Shown piece by piece: positions 35,317 through 43,791 of a stretch of DNA of 64,000 nucleotides. Positions within the stretch are counted from its first letter, which is position 1; the number at the start of each line of letters is the position of its first letter. Both the position numbers and the translations under genes were made by a program. Origin of the DNA: Sphaerisporangium sp040683095 (GTDB taxonomy: Bacteria; Actinomycetota; Actinomycetes; Streptosporangiales; Streptosporangiaceae); assembly GCF_040683095.1 (NCBI RefSeq), contig NZ_JBFBCI010000045.1, positions 12,505-76,504 of the forward strand. The letters run 5' to 3'. A model generated the notes under the pieces. It was not told where the DNA came from, did not search any database, and worked only from the letters and a program-made list of their open reading frames with translations.

Positions 35317-37716
35317 CTACGTGCCCGGCAGGCCGCGGACGCGCTTGTTGCCCGGGTCGTAGAGCGGCTCGGAGACGATCTCGGCGGCCACCCAGGAGCC
35401 GTTAGCGCCGACTTCGACGTCCCCCGGCTCGTCCCCGGCGGGCAGGTAGGTGTAGGCGATCGAGCGGTCGACGCGGTGGCCGTACCCTCCGCTGGTCACC
35501 CGGGACGCGGGGACGCCGCCGACCCGGACCGGCTCCCCGCCGAGGCACACCTGCCGGGGGTCGGCGAGCACCAGGCACCGCAGCGTCCGGGCGGGCGCGC
35601 CGAGGGCGTCGCGGCCGAGGAACTCCTTGTCCCGGTGGACGGCGAAGCCGAGGCCCGCCTCGATCGGGGTGGTCTCGGGCGTGATGTCCAGCCCCCAGAC
35701 GCGGTAGCCCTTCTCCAGGCGCAGGCAGTCGAGGGCGCGGTACCCGGCCGGGCGCATGCCGTGCGGCAGTCCGGCCTCCATGAGCGTGTCCCACAGCGTC
35801 AGGCCGTACTCGGCGGGGCAGTACAGCTCCCAGCCGAACTCCCCGGCGAACGTGACGCGCTGGGCGAGCACGGGCACGTACCCGACGCTGATCTCCCGGG
35901 CCCGCAGGTAGCCGAAGGTCAGGTCGTCGCCGGTCAGCTCGCCCAGGATGGCCGGCGCCTTCGGGCCCCACAGGCAGTAGCAGGCGTACGCGGAGGTGAC
36001 GTCCCGCACGTCCAGGCCGTGGCGGCGCAGCCAGGCCGCGTCGTGGACGCCGAAGGCCGTGCCGGTGACCACGCGGAAGCGGTCCTCGGCGAGTCGCGTG
36101 ACGGTGACGTCCGCCTCGATGCCGCCGCGCTCGTTGAGCATCTGCGTGTAGACGACCGAGCCGACGGGACGGTCCAGGTCGCCCGCGCACAGCCGCTGGA
36201 GGCCTGCCAGGCCGCTGATCTCCAGCTTGGCGAAGGAGGTCTGGTCGAACAGGGCGGCGGCGTCCCGCGTGGCGAGACATTCGGCGCGGATCGCAGGCGA
36301 CCAGACGCGGCCGGCCCACCCGGCGGGGCGGAACTCCTCCCCCTCGTCCTCCGGGCCCGGCGCGAACCAGTTCACCCGCTCCCAGCCGGCCTTCTCGCCG
36401 AACTCGGCGCCGAGGGCGGCGTGGCGCGGCCAGGCCGGGGAGCGGCGCAGCGGGCGGGCGGCCGTGCGTTCCTCGCCGGGGTACACGATGTCGTAGTACT
36501 TGCCGTAGGAGTCCAGGGCCTTGGCCCGGGACCAGCGGGAGCCCCGCGCGTGGGCGCCGAACCGGCGGATGTCCATGCCGAAGACGTCGTACTCGGGCGA
36601 GCCGTCGACGATCCACTCGGCCATGACCTTGCCGACCCCGCCCGCGGCGGCGAGGCCGTGGACGCAGAACCCGGCGGCGACCCACAGCCCGGCGACGGCG
36701 GTCTCGCCCAGCAGGAACTCGCCGTCGGGGGTGAAGGCCTCCGGGCCGTGGACGACCTTGGCGAACGCGCCGGGCTCGGTGCCGTCGAGGTCGCGCAGGT
36801 GGGGCAGGCGGTGCCGCGCCGAGTCCCACGATTCCTGAAATTTCGGCATATCGGGGTCGAAGAGCGTGCGCGGCTCGGCCAGCGGCGCGGCCGTGTCCCA
36901 GATCTGCGGGTTCCGGATGTACCCGCCCACCAGGATGCCGCCGCCCTCCTCCCGGAAGTACACGATGTTGTCCGGGTCCCGCACGGTCGGCGTGGTCGCC
37001 GGCGCTCCGGACGGCGGCGTCACGACGTACTGGTGCTTGATCGGCACGATGGGCACGTCCACCCCGGCCAGCCGCCCGATCGTCCCGGCCGCCGCCCCCG
37101 CCGCGTTCACCACGGTCTCGGTGGCGATGACCTGCTCGCCGACCCGCACCCCGCGCACGCGCCCGTCCCGCACGTCCAGCCCGGTCACCTCGGCGCCGGT
37201 CACGATGCGCACGCCGAGCTTCTCGGCGCCCGCCGCGAGGGCCCGGGCGAGGCTCGCGGGGTCGAGCCAGCCGTCGCCGGGCAGCCACAGGGCCGCGCGC
37301 ACGTCGGCGACCTCCATCAGCGGCAGCATGTCCCGCGCGGCGCCGGCCGAGAGCAGCTCCATGTCGAGCCCGTACGTCTCGGCGGCGCCGGCCTGGCGGA
37401 GCAGCTCCTCGTGCCGCTCGGGGGTGGTGGCGAGCCGCAGCCCGCCGACGCCGTGCCAGCCGGGGTCGAGGCCGGTGAGCTCCGCCAGTTCGGGGTACAA
37501 CCCGGCCGAGTACATGATCATGCGGGTCTGGGTGACCGTGGACCTGAGCTGGCCGACGAACCCCGCCGAGTGCCAGGTCGTCCCTTCCGTCAGCTCGTGC
37601 CGTTCGAGGAGGATGACGTCCGTCCAGCCGTGTCGCGCCAGGTGGTAGGCGACGCTGCATCCGGCGACACCTCCACCGACGACCACGGCCTGGGCCTCGG
37701 CGGGAAGTTTCACCAT
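35317..37716 (-). CDS. GcvT-fused FAD oxidoreductase (dimethylglycine/sarcosine dehydrogenase-like)
   Basis: The ATG at 37714-37716 (MVKLPAEAQAVVVGGGVAGC) gives 799 aa. The N-terminal half is a DAO-type flavoprotein with the dinucleotide site VVVGGGVAGCSVAYHLARHG at 11-30. The C-terminal half carries GcvT folate-binding and GCV_T C-terminal domains (VTFAGEFGWELYCPAEYGL). The combination matches dimethylglycine or sarcosine dehydrogenases that oxidise N-methyl glycines and pass the methyl carbon to tetrahydrofolate. It diverges from the choline-kinase-like gene at 37788 across 71 bp, next to an APC permease, which supports a role in choline/betaine breakdown. Confidence 0.88.
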   Translation of the reverse strand: MVKLPAEAQAVVVGGGVAGCSVAYHLARHGWTDVILLERHELTEGTTWHSAGFVGQLRSTVTQTRMIMYSAGLYPELAELTGLDPGWHGVGGLRLATTPERHEELLRQAGAAETYGLDMELLSAGAARDMLPLMEVADVRAALWLPGDGWLDPASLARALAAGAEKLGVRIVTGAEVTGLDVRDGRVRGVRVGEQVIATETVVNAAGAAAGTIGRLAGVDVPIVPIKHQYVVTPPSGAPATTPTVRDPDNIVYFREEGGGILVGGYIRNPQIWDTAAPLAEPRTLFDPDMPKFQESWDSARHRLPHLRDLDGTEPGAFAKVVHGPEAFTPDGEFLLGETAVAGLWVAAGFCVHGLAAAGGVGKVMAEWIVDGSPEYDVFGMDIRRFGAHARGSRWSRAKALDSYGKYYDIVYPGEERTAARPLRRSPAWPRHAALGAEFGEKAGWERVNWFAPGPEDEGEEFRPAGWAGRVWSPAIRAECLATRDAAALFDQTSFAKLEISGLAGLQRLCAGDLDRPVGSVVYTQMLNERGGIEADVTVTRLAEDRFRVVTGTAFGVHDAAWLRRHGLDVRDVTSAYACYCLWGPKAPAILGELTGDDLTFGYLRAREISVGYVPVLAQRVTFAGEFGWELYCPAEYGLTLWDTLMEAGLPHGMRPAGYRALDCLRLEKGYRVWGLDITPETTPIEAGLGFAVHRDKEFLGRDALGAPARTLRCLVLADPRQVCLGGEPVRVGGVPASRVTSGGYGHRVDRSIAYTYLPAGDEPGDVEVGANGSWVAAEIVSEPLYDPGNKRVRGLPGT

Positions 37717-37757
37717 TGGTACCCCCGTGTAACAACCAGCCCGGAGAATCGGATCAA

Positions 37758-37775
37758 TGGTCTGAAGGTAGACCA
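37758..37775. promoter_or_regulatory. Inverted repeat in the divergent flavoprotein/kinase promoter
   Basis: TGGTCT (37758-37763) and AGACCA (37770-37775) form a perfect inverted repeat with a 6-bp spacer, centred in the 71-bp gap between two divergent genes. The TGGT…ACCA layout resembles operators of FadR-type GntR regulators. No regulator gene of that type is in the window. Confidence 0.5.
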
Positions 37776-37787
37776 AAGGAGGCTCGC

Positions 37788-38762
37788 GTGCCAGATGTCC
37801 TCACCTCGGCACTCGAACTCGTCACGGCCTGGGCCGGCCGCCCGGTCACCCATACCCAGATCAAGGGCGGCCTGAGCCACAGGATCGTCCTGGTCGAGAC
37901 CGCCGAGGGCGACCGCTGGCTGCTGCGCGTCCTGGACCCGCGCGTGTCCGCCGTAGGGCTCGGCATCCCCCTCGACCTGGAGATCGCCAACACGGTGTCC
38001 GCGGCGAGCACCGGCGTCGGCGCGAAGGTGCTGCTGCGGCTGCCCGGCGCGGTGCTGCTGGAGTACATCGACGGCGTCACCCTGGACGCGGCGGCCGTAC
38101 GGGACCCGGCCATGGCCGGGCGCATCGCGGAGGCCTGCCGCCGCCTGCACGCGGGCCCGCGCTTCGCCACCGACTTCTCGATCTTCCGCAAGCTGGAGGA
38201 GCTGCTCGGCCTGTGCCACACGCACGGGCTGAAGATCCCGCAGGGCTTCGAGGACCGGCTTCCGGTGGTGGCCGAGATCGAGGCGGCCCTGGAGGCGCGC
38301 CGCTCGCCGGACGTCCCCTGCCACAACGACCTGCTGCCGGAGAACTTCATCTTCGACGGCACCGCGGTCCGCATCGTCGACTACCAGCTCTCCGGCAACT
38401 ACGACCCGGCGTTCGAGCTGGGCGACATCGCGGCGGAGGCGGACTACGACCAAGAAATGGTCAAAAGGTTGACGAATGCGTACTTCGGAGACGAGGATCC
38501 CGCGGCAAGAGTTCAGCTTTTTCTGATCATGTCCAACTTCACCTGGACCCTGTGGTTCAGCGTCCACCACGGCCTGCTCGCCGAACACGCCGCCGCGGCC
38601 GACCTCGACTACGACGCCGAAGCCGCCGACAAGTTCGCCCAGGCCGTGCGCGACCTGGACGATCCCGGGTTCGGCCCGCTCATCGACGGCGCCCGGGGAC
38701 GACGGCCCCCGTCCCGTCCCCGCCCGCCGTCGCCTCCCCGTCCGACCGACCGCCCCGGGTAG
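37788..38762 (+). CDS. Choline/ethanolamine kinase-like phosphotransferase
   Basis: The GTG at 37788 (VPDVLTSALELV) has AGGAGG six bases before it; upstream starts would overlap the operator. The product is 324 aa. The APH/choline-kinase catalytic loop is CHNDLLPENFI (HxDxxxxN-type) with the metal-binding IVDYQLSG. The ATP lid-side motif is GGLSHRIVLVE. Choline kinases phosphorylate choline or ethanolamine; aminoglycoside kinases are more distant. It precedes the APC permease by 81 bp, so uptake and phosphorylation may be linked. The last 30 residues are Pro/Arg-rich. Confidence 0.82.
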   Translation: MPDVLTSALELVTAWAGRPVTHTQIKGGLSHRIVLVETAEGDRWLLRVLDPRVSAVGLGIPLDLEIANTVSAASTGVGAKVLLRLPGAVLLEYIDGVTLDAAAVRDPAMAGRIAEACRRLHAGPRFATDFSIFRKLEELLGLCHTHGLKIPQGFEDRLPVVAEIEAALEARRSPDVPCHNDLLPENFIFDGTAVRIVDYQLSGNYDPAFELGDIAAEADYDQEMVKRLTNAYFGDEDPAARVQLFLIMSNFTWTLWFSVHHGLLAEHAAAADLDYDAEAADKFAQAVRDLDDPGFGPLIDGARGRRPPSRPRPPSPPRPTDRPG

Positions 38763-38843
38763 AGCGCCGCTCTTCCCGACCGTCATCTCCACTCAGCCCG
38801 ACGCGCACCCCCCACGGCACCACCGCGCACGCAAGGAGGCCCG

Positions 38844-40403
38844 ATGGCCCAGCAGTCCCACCTCGACGACGACGCCGAACGCCTGGCCCAGCTCGGCTAC
38901 AAGCAGGAGCTGGCGCGGACGTGGAGCGGCTTCTCCAACTTCGCGATCTCCTTTTCGATCATCTCGATCCTGGCCGGGTGCTTCACCACCTTCGCCCAGG
39001 CGTGGAACAACGGCGGGCCGCTCGCCATCTCCGTCGGCTGGCCGGTGATCTCGGCGTTCATCCTGATCATCGGCTTCTGCATGTCCGAGCTCGTCTCGGC
39101 CTACCCGACGGCGGGCGGCATCTACTGGTGGGCCGCCAAGCTGGGCCGGCCCGTCCACGGGTGGTTCACCGGCTGGCTGAACCTGATCGGGCTGATCGCC
39201 GTCACCGCGTCCGTGGACTACGGCTGCGCGACGTTCCTGAACATCACGATCGGCCTGTTCGACGAGGGCTGGGCGAGCGGCGACGCGCTCAAGCAGACGT
39301 TCCTGCTGTTCGCGGTCATCCTGGTGCTGCACGCGCTGATCAACATCTACAGCCACCGCCTGATCTCGATCCTGCAGAACATCTCGGTGTGGTGGCACGT
39401 CGCCGGCGCGGCCGTGGTGATCCTGATCCTGGTCTTCGGCCCCTCCGAACACCAGAGCGTGGGCTTCCTGTTCGAGCGGTTCAACAACTCGGGCTTCGGC
39501 GACGGCACCTCCGGCCCGGCGTTCTGGCTGTACGTGCTGCCGCTCGGCTTCCTGCTCACCCAGTACACGATCACCGGCTTCGACGCCTGCGCGCACGTGT
39601 CGGAGGAGACGCACGGCGCCGCCATGAGCGCCGCCAAGGGCCTGTGGAAGTCGATCTTCTACTCGGCCATCGGCGGCTGGGTGCTGCTGCTGTCCTTCCT
39701 GTTCGCCGCCACCGACGTGGACGCGGTCAACAAGGCGGGCGGCTTCGTCGGCGCGATCTTCGAGTCGTCGCTGCCGGCGAACCTGGTGAAGGTGGTCTTC
39801 CTCATCTCGACCATCGGGCAGTTCTTCTGCGGCATGAGCTGCGTGACCTCGATGTCCCGCATGACCTACGCGTTCTCCCGCGACGGCGCCATCCCCGGCT
39901 GGCGGCTGTGGTCACGCGTCGACAAGAACAGGACGCCCGTCAACGCGATCATCGCCGGCTGCGTCGTGGCGCTGCTCATCACGATCCCCGCCCTGTACGC
40001 GCCGGAGGGCTCCACGACGCCGGTGGCGTTCCTCGCCGTCGTGTCGATCGCCGTCATCGGGCTCTACCTGGCGTTCCTCATCCCGATCTGGCTGCGGCTG
40101 CGCATGGGCGCGGCGTTCCAGCCGGGGCCGTGGACGCTCGGGAGCAAGTACAAGGCGTTCGGCTGGATCGCGGTGATCGAGATCATCGTCATCTCGATCT
40201 ACTTCGTCCTGCCGATCAGCCCCGCCGGGGTGCCGGGCGCGGACGACTTCGCCTGGACCGCCGTCAACTACGCGCCGATCGCCGTCGGGGCGGTGATCCT
40301 CGCCATCGCCGTCTGGTGGTTCGTCTCGGCCCGCCACTGGTTCAGCGGCCCGCGCCGCAACATCGAGGAACTGCCCGCGGGAAAGGCCGAACCGGTCGGC
40401 TGA
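38844..40403 (+). CDS. APC-superfamily permease (amine/amino-acid, choline-type)
   Basis: 519 aa with about 12 membrane helices in residues 30-500. The first helix carries the unwound motif ISFSIISILAG and the sixth TITGFDACAHVSEETHGA, both marks of the ACT (amino acid–choline) family of APC transporters. AAGGAGG precedes the ATG. Its neighbours (choline-kinase-like protein, GcvT-fused dehydrogenase) suggest choline, betaine or a related amine as substrate; GABA permease is the main alternative. A perfect 17-bp hairpin after the stop ends the transcript. Confidence 0.87.
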   Translation: MAQQSHLDDDAERLAQLGYKQELARTWSGFSNFAISFSIISILAGCFTTFAQAWNNGGPLAISVGWPVISAFILIIGFCMSELVSAYPTAGGIYWWAAKLGRPVHGWFTGWLNLIGLIAVTASVDYGCATFLNITIGLFDEGWASGDALKQTFLLFAVILVLHALINIYSHRLISILQNISVWWHVAGAAVVILILVFGPSEHQSVGFLFERFNNSGFGDGTSGPAFWLYVLPLGFLLTQYTITGFDACAHVSEETHGAAMSAAKGLWKSIFYSAIGGWVLLLSFLFAATDVDAVNKAGGFVGAIFESSLPANLVKVVFLISTIGQFFCGMSCVTSMSRMTYAFSRDGAIPGWRLWSRVDKNRTPVNAIIAGCVVALLITIPALYAPEGSTTPVAFLAVVSIAVIGLYLAFLIPIWLRLRMGAAFQPGPWTLGSKYKAFGWIAVIEIIVISIYFVLPISPAGVPGADDFAWTAVNYAPIAVGAVILAIAVWWFVSARHWFSGPRRNIEELPAGKAEPVG

Positions 40404-40410
40404 GCCTGTG

Positions 40411-40449
40411 CCTCATCGGCTCGCGCCCGCGCGGCGCGAGCCGATGAGG
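40411..40449. terminator. Perfect 17-bp hairpin between permease and lipB
   Basis: CCTCATCGGCTCGCGCC (40411-40427) and its exact complement (40433-40449) flank a 5-base loop. No T-run is present. It lies between convergent genes and can end both transcripts. Confidence 0.85.
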
Positions 40450-40454
40450 GTTCG

Positions 40455-41114
40455 TCAGATGGAGGACGCCTCGAAGGCCCCGGCCACCACGCGGCGGACG
40501 CGCTCGGCGTCCGGGGCGGAGGCGACCTCGTTGACCAGGGACGTCATCTCGACCTCCGGCATGCCGCACGGCACGGCGTAGTGCCACGGGTCCAGGTCGC
40601 CGTCCACGTTGAGGGCGAAGCCGTGGCTGGTGACGCCCCGCCCGGCGCGCATGCCGATCGAGGCGATCTTCCGGCCGGTGTCGCGCGTCCAGACGCCGGT
40701 GAGCAGCTCCGACCCCGGGGGCGTGTCGCGCCGCTCCGCGGCCAGGCCCAGCTCGCCGAGGGCCTCGACGAGCCGCAGCTCGACCTCGCGGACGTAGTCG
40801 ACGACGCCCTCGTCCGGCCGCAGCTTGACGATCAGGTAGCCGACGAGCTGGCCGGGGCCGTGGTAGGTGAGCTGGCCGCCGCGGCCGGTCGCGACGACGG
40901 GGATGCCCCGCTCGGGGTCGGGCAGGTGCTCGGGGAGCGTGCGCCTCCCGACGGTGAACACCTGAGGGTGGCTGAGCAGCCACAACGTGTCCGGCCGCTC
41001 GTCCTGCTGGCGCGCGGCGACCAGCTCGGCCATGCTCTCCATGGCCTTCTCGTAGTCGACCAGGTCGTCCTCGATCAGGGCCAGCGGCCGCGCGCGTACG
41101 ATTCGTTCGCTCAC
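40455..41114 (-). CDS. lipB: Octanoyltransferase LipB
   Basis: 219 aa from a GTG at 41112-41114. It moves octanoyl groups from acyl-carrier protein to lipoyl domains in the cytoplasm, the first step of lipoate synthesis. The family signature GRGGQLTYHGPGQLVGYLI, the catalytic Lys in GRKIASIGMR and the catalytic Cys in YAVPCGMPEVEM are present. lipA is not adjacent in this window, unlike in many actinomycetes. Confidence 0.96.
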   Translation of the reverse strand: MSERIVRARPLALIEDDLVDYEKAMESMAELVAARQQDERPDTLWLLSHPQVFTVGRRTLPEHLPDPERGIPVVATGRGGQLTYHGPGQLVGYLIVKLRPDEGVVDYVREVELRLVEALGELGLAAERRDTPPGSELLTGVWTRDTGRKIASIGMRAGRGVTSHGFALNVDGDLDPWHYAVPCGMPEVEMTSLVNEVASAPDAERVRRVVAGAFEASSI

Positions 41115-41185
41115 AGTCCGAGCGTACGTCCTATGAATGGATGATTCGGGCGCCGTCGCCGCGCGGCGCCCCGGTCATGGGCGGG

Positions 41186-41377
41186 CTACCAGCGCCCGGC
41201 GCGGGGCGGCGCCTTCGGGATCAACACCCACAAGAGCAGGTAGATGAGGAACTGCGGCCCCGGCAGAATGCAGGAGAGCACGAACAGCAGGCGCACCATC
41301 GAGGGGCGCCATCCCCAGCTCTCGGCGAGGCCGCCGCAGACTCCCGCGATGATCCTGTGTTCTCGTGACCGATGCAT
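41186..41377 (-). CDS. PspC domain membrane protein
   Basis: The ATG at 41375-41377 has GGAGGAG just upstream; 63 aa. It is essentially one PspC domain: RIIAGVCGGLAESWGWRPSM and a membrane helix (LFVLSCILPGPQFLIYLLLW). PspC proteins sit in the cell membrane and take part in envelope-stress responses; in actinomycetes free-standing small ones are common and of unknown role. It is monocistronic. Confidence 0.9.
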   Translation of the reverse strand: MHRSREHRIIAGVCGGLAESWGWRPSMVRLLFVLSCILPGPQFLIYLLLWVLIPKAPPRAGRW

Positions 41378-41559
41378 TCGTCTCCTCCCCCGGATCTTCT
41401 TCCAGCCCGTCCAACGAAGGAGATCCATGCCCCGTTCCGGGGACGTCAGTCGTTCGGGGGAAATCAGGGTCGTCCCGGAGGGAGGTCAGGGTCGTTCCGG
41501 GGTGCGGGCCATGACGCCGTGCCCCTGTGCAGACCCCTTACAGTGGCAATCCCCCGACC

Positions 41560-42147
41560 ATGGAGAGCGACGTGGACTTCGCGACCTTACAATCACAGCG
41601 CCGGCTGCTGGTGCGCCAGAAGATCACCATGATGGTGAACCGCTATGCGGTCCATCTTGAGCAGCCCGACGGGTCGGAGGGCCCGATGGTCGCCTTCGCC
41701 GAGCAGAAGCGGATGGCGCTCAAGGAGCAGGTCACGCTCTACACCGACGACTCCCGCGAGTACGTGCTCGCCGGGTTCAAGGCCCGCAAGGTCATCGACC
41801 TCGCCAGCGGCTACGACGTCGTCGACCACAACGGGCAGCCGATCGGCTTCTTCAAGAAGGACTTCGCCAAGTCGCTGCTCCGCTCGACGTGGCACTTCCA
41901 GCAGCCGGGCATGCCGACCTCCACCGGACGGGAACGCAGACTGCTGGTGAGCCTGCTGCGCCGCACCGAGTTGCTGTCGTGGCTGCCGTATCACTTCGAC
42001 TTCGGGGTGGGCGCCCAGATCGCGTTCTCGGTGGACCGCGTGTGGGGCCTGCGCGACCGCTACGTGGTCGAGATCCACGACCCTCGGCTCGACCGGCGGC
42101 TGATCATCGCGATGGCCGTCGCTCTGGACGCGCTCCAGTCGCGATGA
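41560..42147 (+). CDS. LURP-one-related / scramblase-fold protein
   Basis: 195 aa from the ATG at 41560; a GTG at 41572 with GGAGAG upstream is equally possible (VDFATLQSQRRLLVRQKITM). The beta-rich pattern with QKITMMVNRYAVHLE, ARKVIDLASGYDVVDHNGQP and FSVDRVWGLRDRYVVEIHDP resembles LURP-one/Tubby-like C-terminal (YxjI-type) proteins. They are cytoplasmic or membrane-associated, with no clear biochemical function. Its 3' end overlaps the convergent flippase-like gene by 44 bp. Confidence 0.75.
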   Translation: MESDVDFATLQSQRRLLVRQKITMMVNRYAVHLEQPDGSEGPMVAFAEQKRMALKEQVTLYTDDSREYVLAGFKARKVIDLASGYDVVDHNGQPIGFFKKDFAKSLLRSTWHFQQPGMPTSTGRERRLLVSLLRRTELLSWLPYHFDFGVGAQIAFSVDRVWGLRDRYVVEIHDPRLDRRLIIAMAVALDALQSR

Positions 42148-43141
42148 AGTTCAGCACCAGCCAGGCGCCCCATCCCGCGATCAGCACGCCCCAGTACGAG
42201 ATCAGCCGGTAGATCGCCACCACGGCCGCGGCGGCGGCGCCCGTCATTCCCGCTCCCACGAAGGTCGCGGCCATGCCGATCTCGGTGACGCCGAGGCCGC
42301 CGGGGACGAGCGCCATCACGCCGGCGGCCTTGGCTGCGACGTAGCCGAGCAGCACCGTGTTCGGGCCGACGGAGACGCCGGTGGCCAGGCACACGGCCAC
42401 CAGGCAGCCGACGTCGAGCAGCCAGTTGAGCAGCGCCAGGCCGGGCAGGACGAACGCGTCGCGCCGCGTGAGCGAGATCGCCGCGCGCGCGTCGCACACT
42501 CCCCGCACCATGGCGCCCATGCGCCCGCCGCGCCCGGCGAGCCACCGGACGAGGCCGCGCGGGCGGAACCTGACCGTCAGGGCGACGGTCAGGGCCAGCG
42601 CCGCCAGGATCCACGCGGCGGGGGCGCGCGTCGCGGGCTCGGCCAGCAGGGCGACCACGCCGAGCGCGAGGAAGGTCATCGTGGAGAACACCGCGAGCAG
42701 CACGAGCGTGGCGGCGATGAGCGGGGTCGTCGCGCCGAGCACGCGCAGTTGCCGGGTGGTGTACGCGACGCTGAGCACCTGGCCGCCGGGCAGGGAGTTC
42801 GACACCGCGGTGCGCGCGTAGGTCACGGCCACGGCGCGCGGGAGCGTGAGCCGGGCGCCGCCCGCCGCGAGCAGGTGCCGGATCAGCCGGGCGTACGCGC
42901 GCATGGACGACGTCTCCAGCGTGACGGCGACGATGAGCCAGCCGGGGTGGGCGCCCGTCATCAGCGCCCATATCTCGCCGGGGTCCGGCAGCCGGTCGCG
43001 GAACGTCACCACCACGACCGCCACACAGGCGATCATGAACAACCGCCCTACCAGCCGGGTCCGCGGCCGGGGTGGTCGGCCCGCGGGCGCCTCGGCGTCG
43101 CCCATCTCACTGGCCCTCTCTGCGGCCATCGTTCCCACCAT
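42104..43141 (-). CDS. Flippase-like membrane protein (UPF0104/LPG synthase TM domain)
   Basis: 345 aa with eight or so membrane helices. The family pattern (AVTYARTAVSNSLPGGQVLS near residue 110, ALVPGGLGVTEIGMAATFVG near 285) matches the lysylphosphatidylglycerol-synthase transmembrane domain without the catalytic C-terminal domain. Such proteins are thought to flip or translocate lipids. The start is ambiguous between ATG 43141 and GTG 43138, the latter at better distance from AAGGAGG. It overlaps the LURP-one-like gene by 44 bp at its 3' end. Confidence 0.85.
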   Translation of the reverse strand: MVGTMAAERASEMGDAEAPAGRPPRPRTRLVGRLFMIACVAVVVVTFRDRLPDPGEIWALMTGAHPGWLIVAVTLETSSMRAYARLIRHLLAAGGARLTLPRAVAVTYARTAVSNSLPGGQVLSVAYTTRQLRVLGATTPLIAATLVLLAVFSTMTFLALGVVALLAEPATRAPAAWILAALALTVALTVRFRPRGLVRWLAGRGGRMGAMVRGVCDARAAISLTRRDAFVLPGLALLNWLLDVGCLVAVCLATGVSVGPNTVLLGYVAAKAAGVMALVPGGLGVTEIGMAATFVGAGMTGAAAAAVVAIYRLISYWGVLIAGWGAWLVLNFIATGARPERRPSR

Positions 43142-43261
43142 CGCCTCCTTGTGAGGATCATGACGTCCGTGGGCGGGCCGAGCGAGTGCCGGATCCCGAC
43201 AGTTGCCCGGCCCGATCTTTCCGGTTTCCCGAAACGTCCGGGCGTGCAGCGAACAGTTGGT

Positions 43262-43761
43262 TCACCGCTTTTGGGGAGTAGCCCTCAGATTCCGGAAGCG
43301 GTCACCGGGTGGCGAGGGGCTTCTGGCTCGGCAGAGGGCCGCCGGGCCAGAAGGACGAGCAAGGACGAGGCCGAGCAGGGCCCAGCCGGCGAGGACCGCG
43401 AGCGGCACGGCGAGCGCGGCGCCACCGAAGTAGACGACGTTCCGCACCGCTTCCGCCCCCGGTCCCACAAAGAGAAACCTGCGACCCAGGCATACCATTC
43501 CAGGACAAAGCGGGCACCAAGCGGCCCCCCACTGGCGGGCAGGCCGACCGGGATGAACAGGAGCGCCCCGAGGCCCACTCCGGCGAAGCCGATGGCCCGC
43601 AGCGGCCCCGACACGACCACCCCGATCGTCAGCACGATGCCGGACGGAACAGCGACCAGTCCGGCGAAATTCCCCGGCAGCGCGCCGAACGCCACGCCGG
43701 CCAGGAACGCCTCGCCGAGACCGGCGAGCAGGACCCCGAGCGCGAAAAAGGGCGCCGACAC
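43262..43761 (-). pseudogene. Frameshifted small membrane protein
   Basis: From a GTG at 43759-43761 the frame encodes three hydrophobic segments (ALGVLLAGLGEAFLAGVAFG; VPSGIVLTIGVVVSGPLRAI; FIPVGL) up to EWYAWVAG near 43475. After that this frame loses membrane character, while the adjacent frame takes it up at once (FLFVGPGAEAVRNVVYFGGA, ALAVPLAVLAGWALLGLVL) and stops at 43262. A one-base loss near 43475 explains both. It is either a real pseudogene or a sequencing error. The family is not recognised. Its start lies inside the terminator hairpin of the ALDH operon. Confidence 0.65.
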
Positions 43762-43777
43762 GTGGCCGGCGCCCTTT
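43747..43777 (-). terminator. Intrinsic terminator of the deoC–ALDH operon
   Basis: AAAGGGCGCCG pairs perfectly with CGGCGCCCTTT around a 9-base loop. On the minus strand the hairpin runs into TTTTT, a classic intrinsic terminator 15 bp after the short ALDH stop. The GTG start of the frameshifted membrane protein lies in the loop and AAAGGG in the stem could be its ribosome site. Confidence 0.8.
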
Positions 43778-43791
43778 CATGGATGGAACGG

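Noticed and set aside
33888..40403. Secondary-metabolite gene cluster around the P450
   Set aside because: No synthase, terpene cyclase or tailoring genes flank it; its neighbours are regulators and amine metabolism genes.
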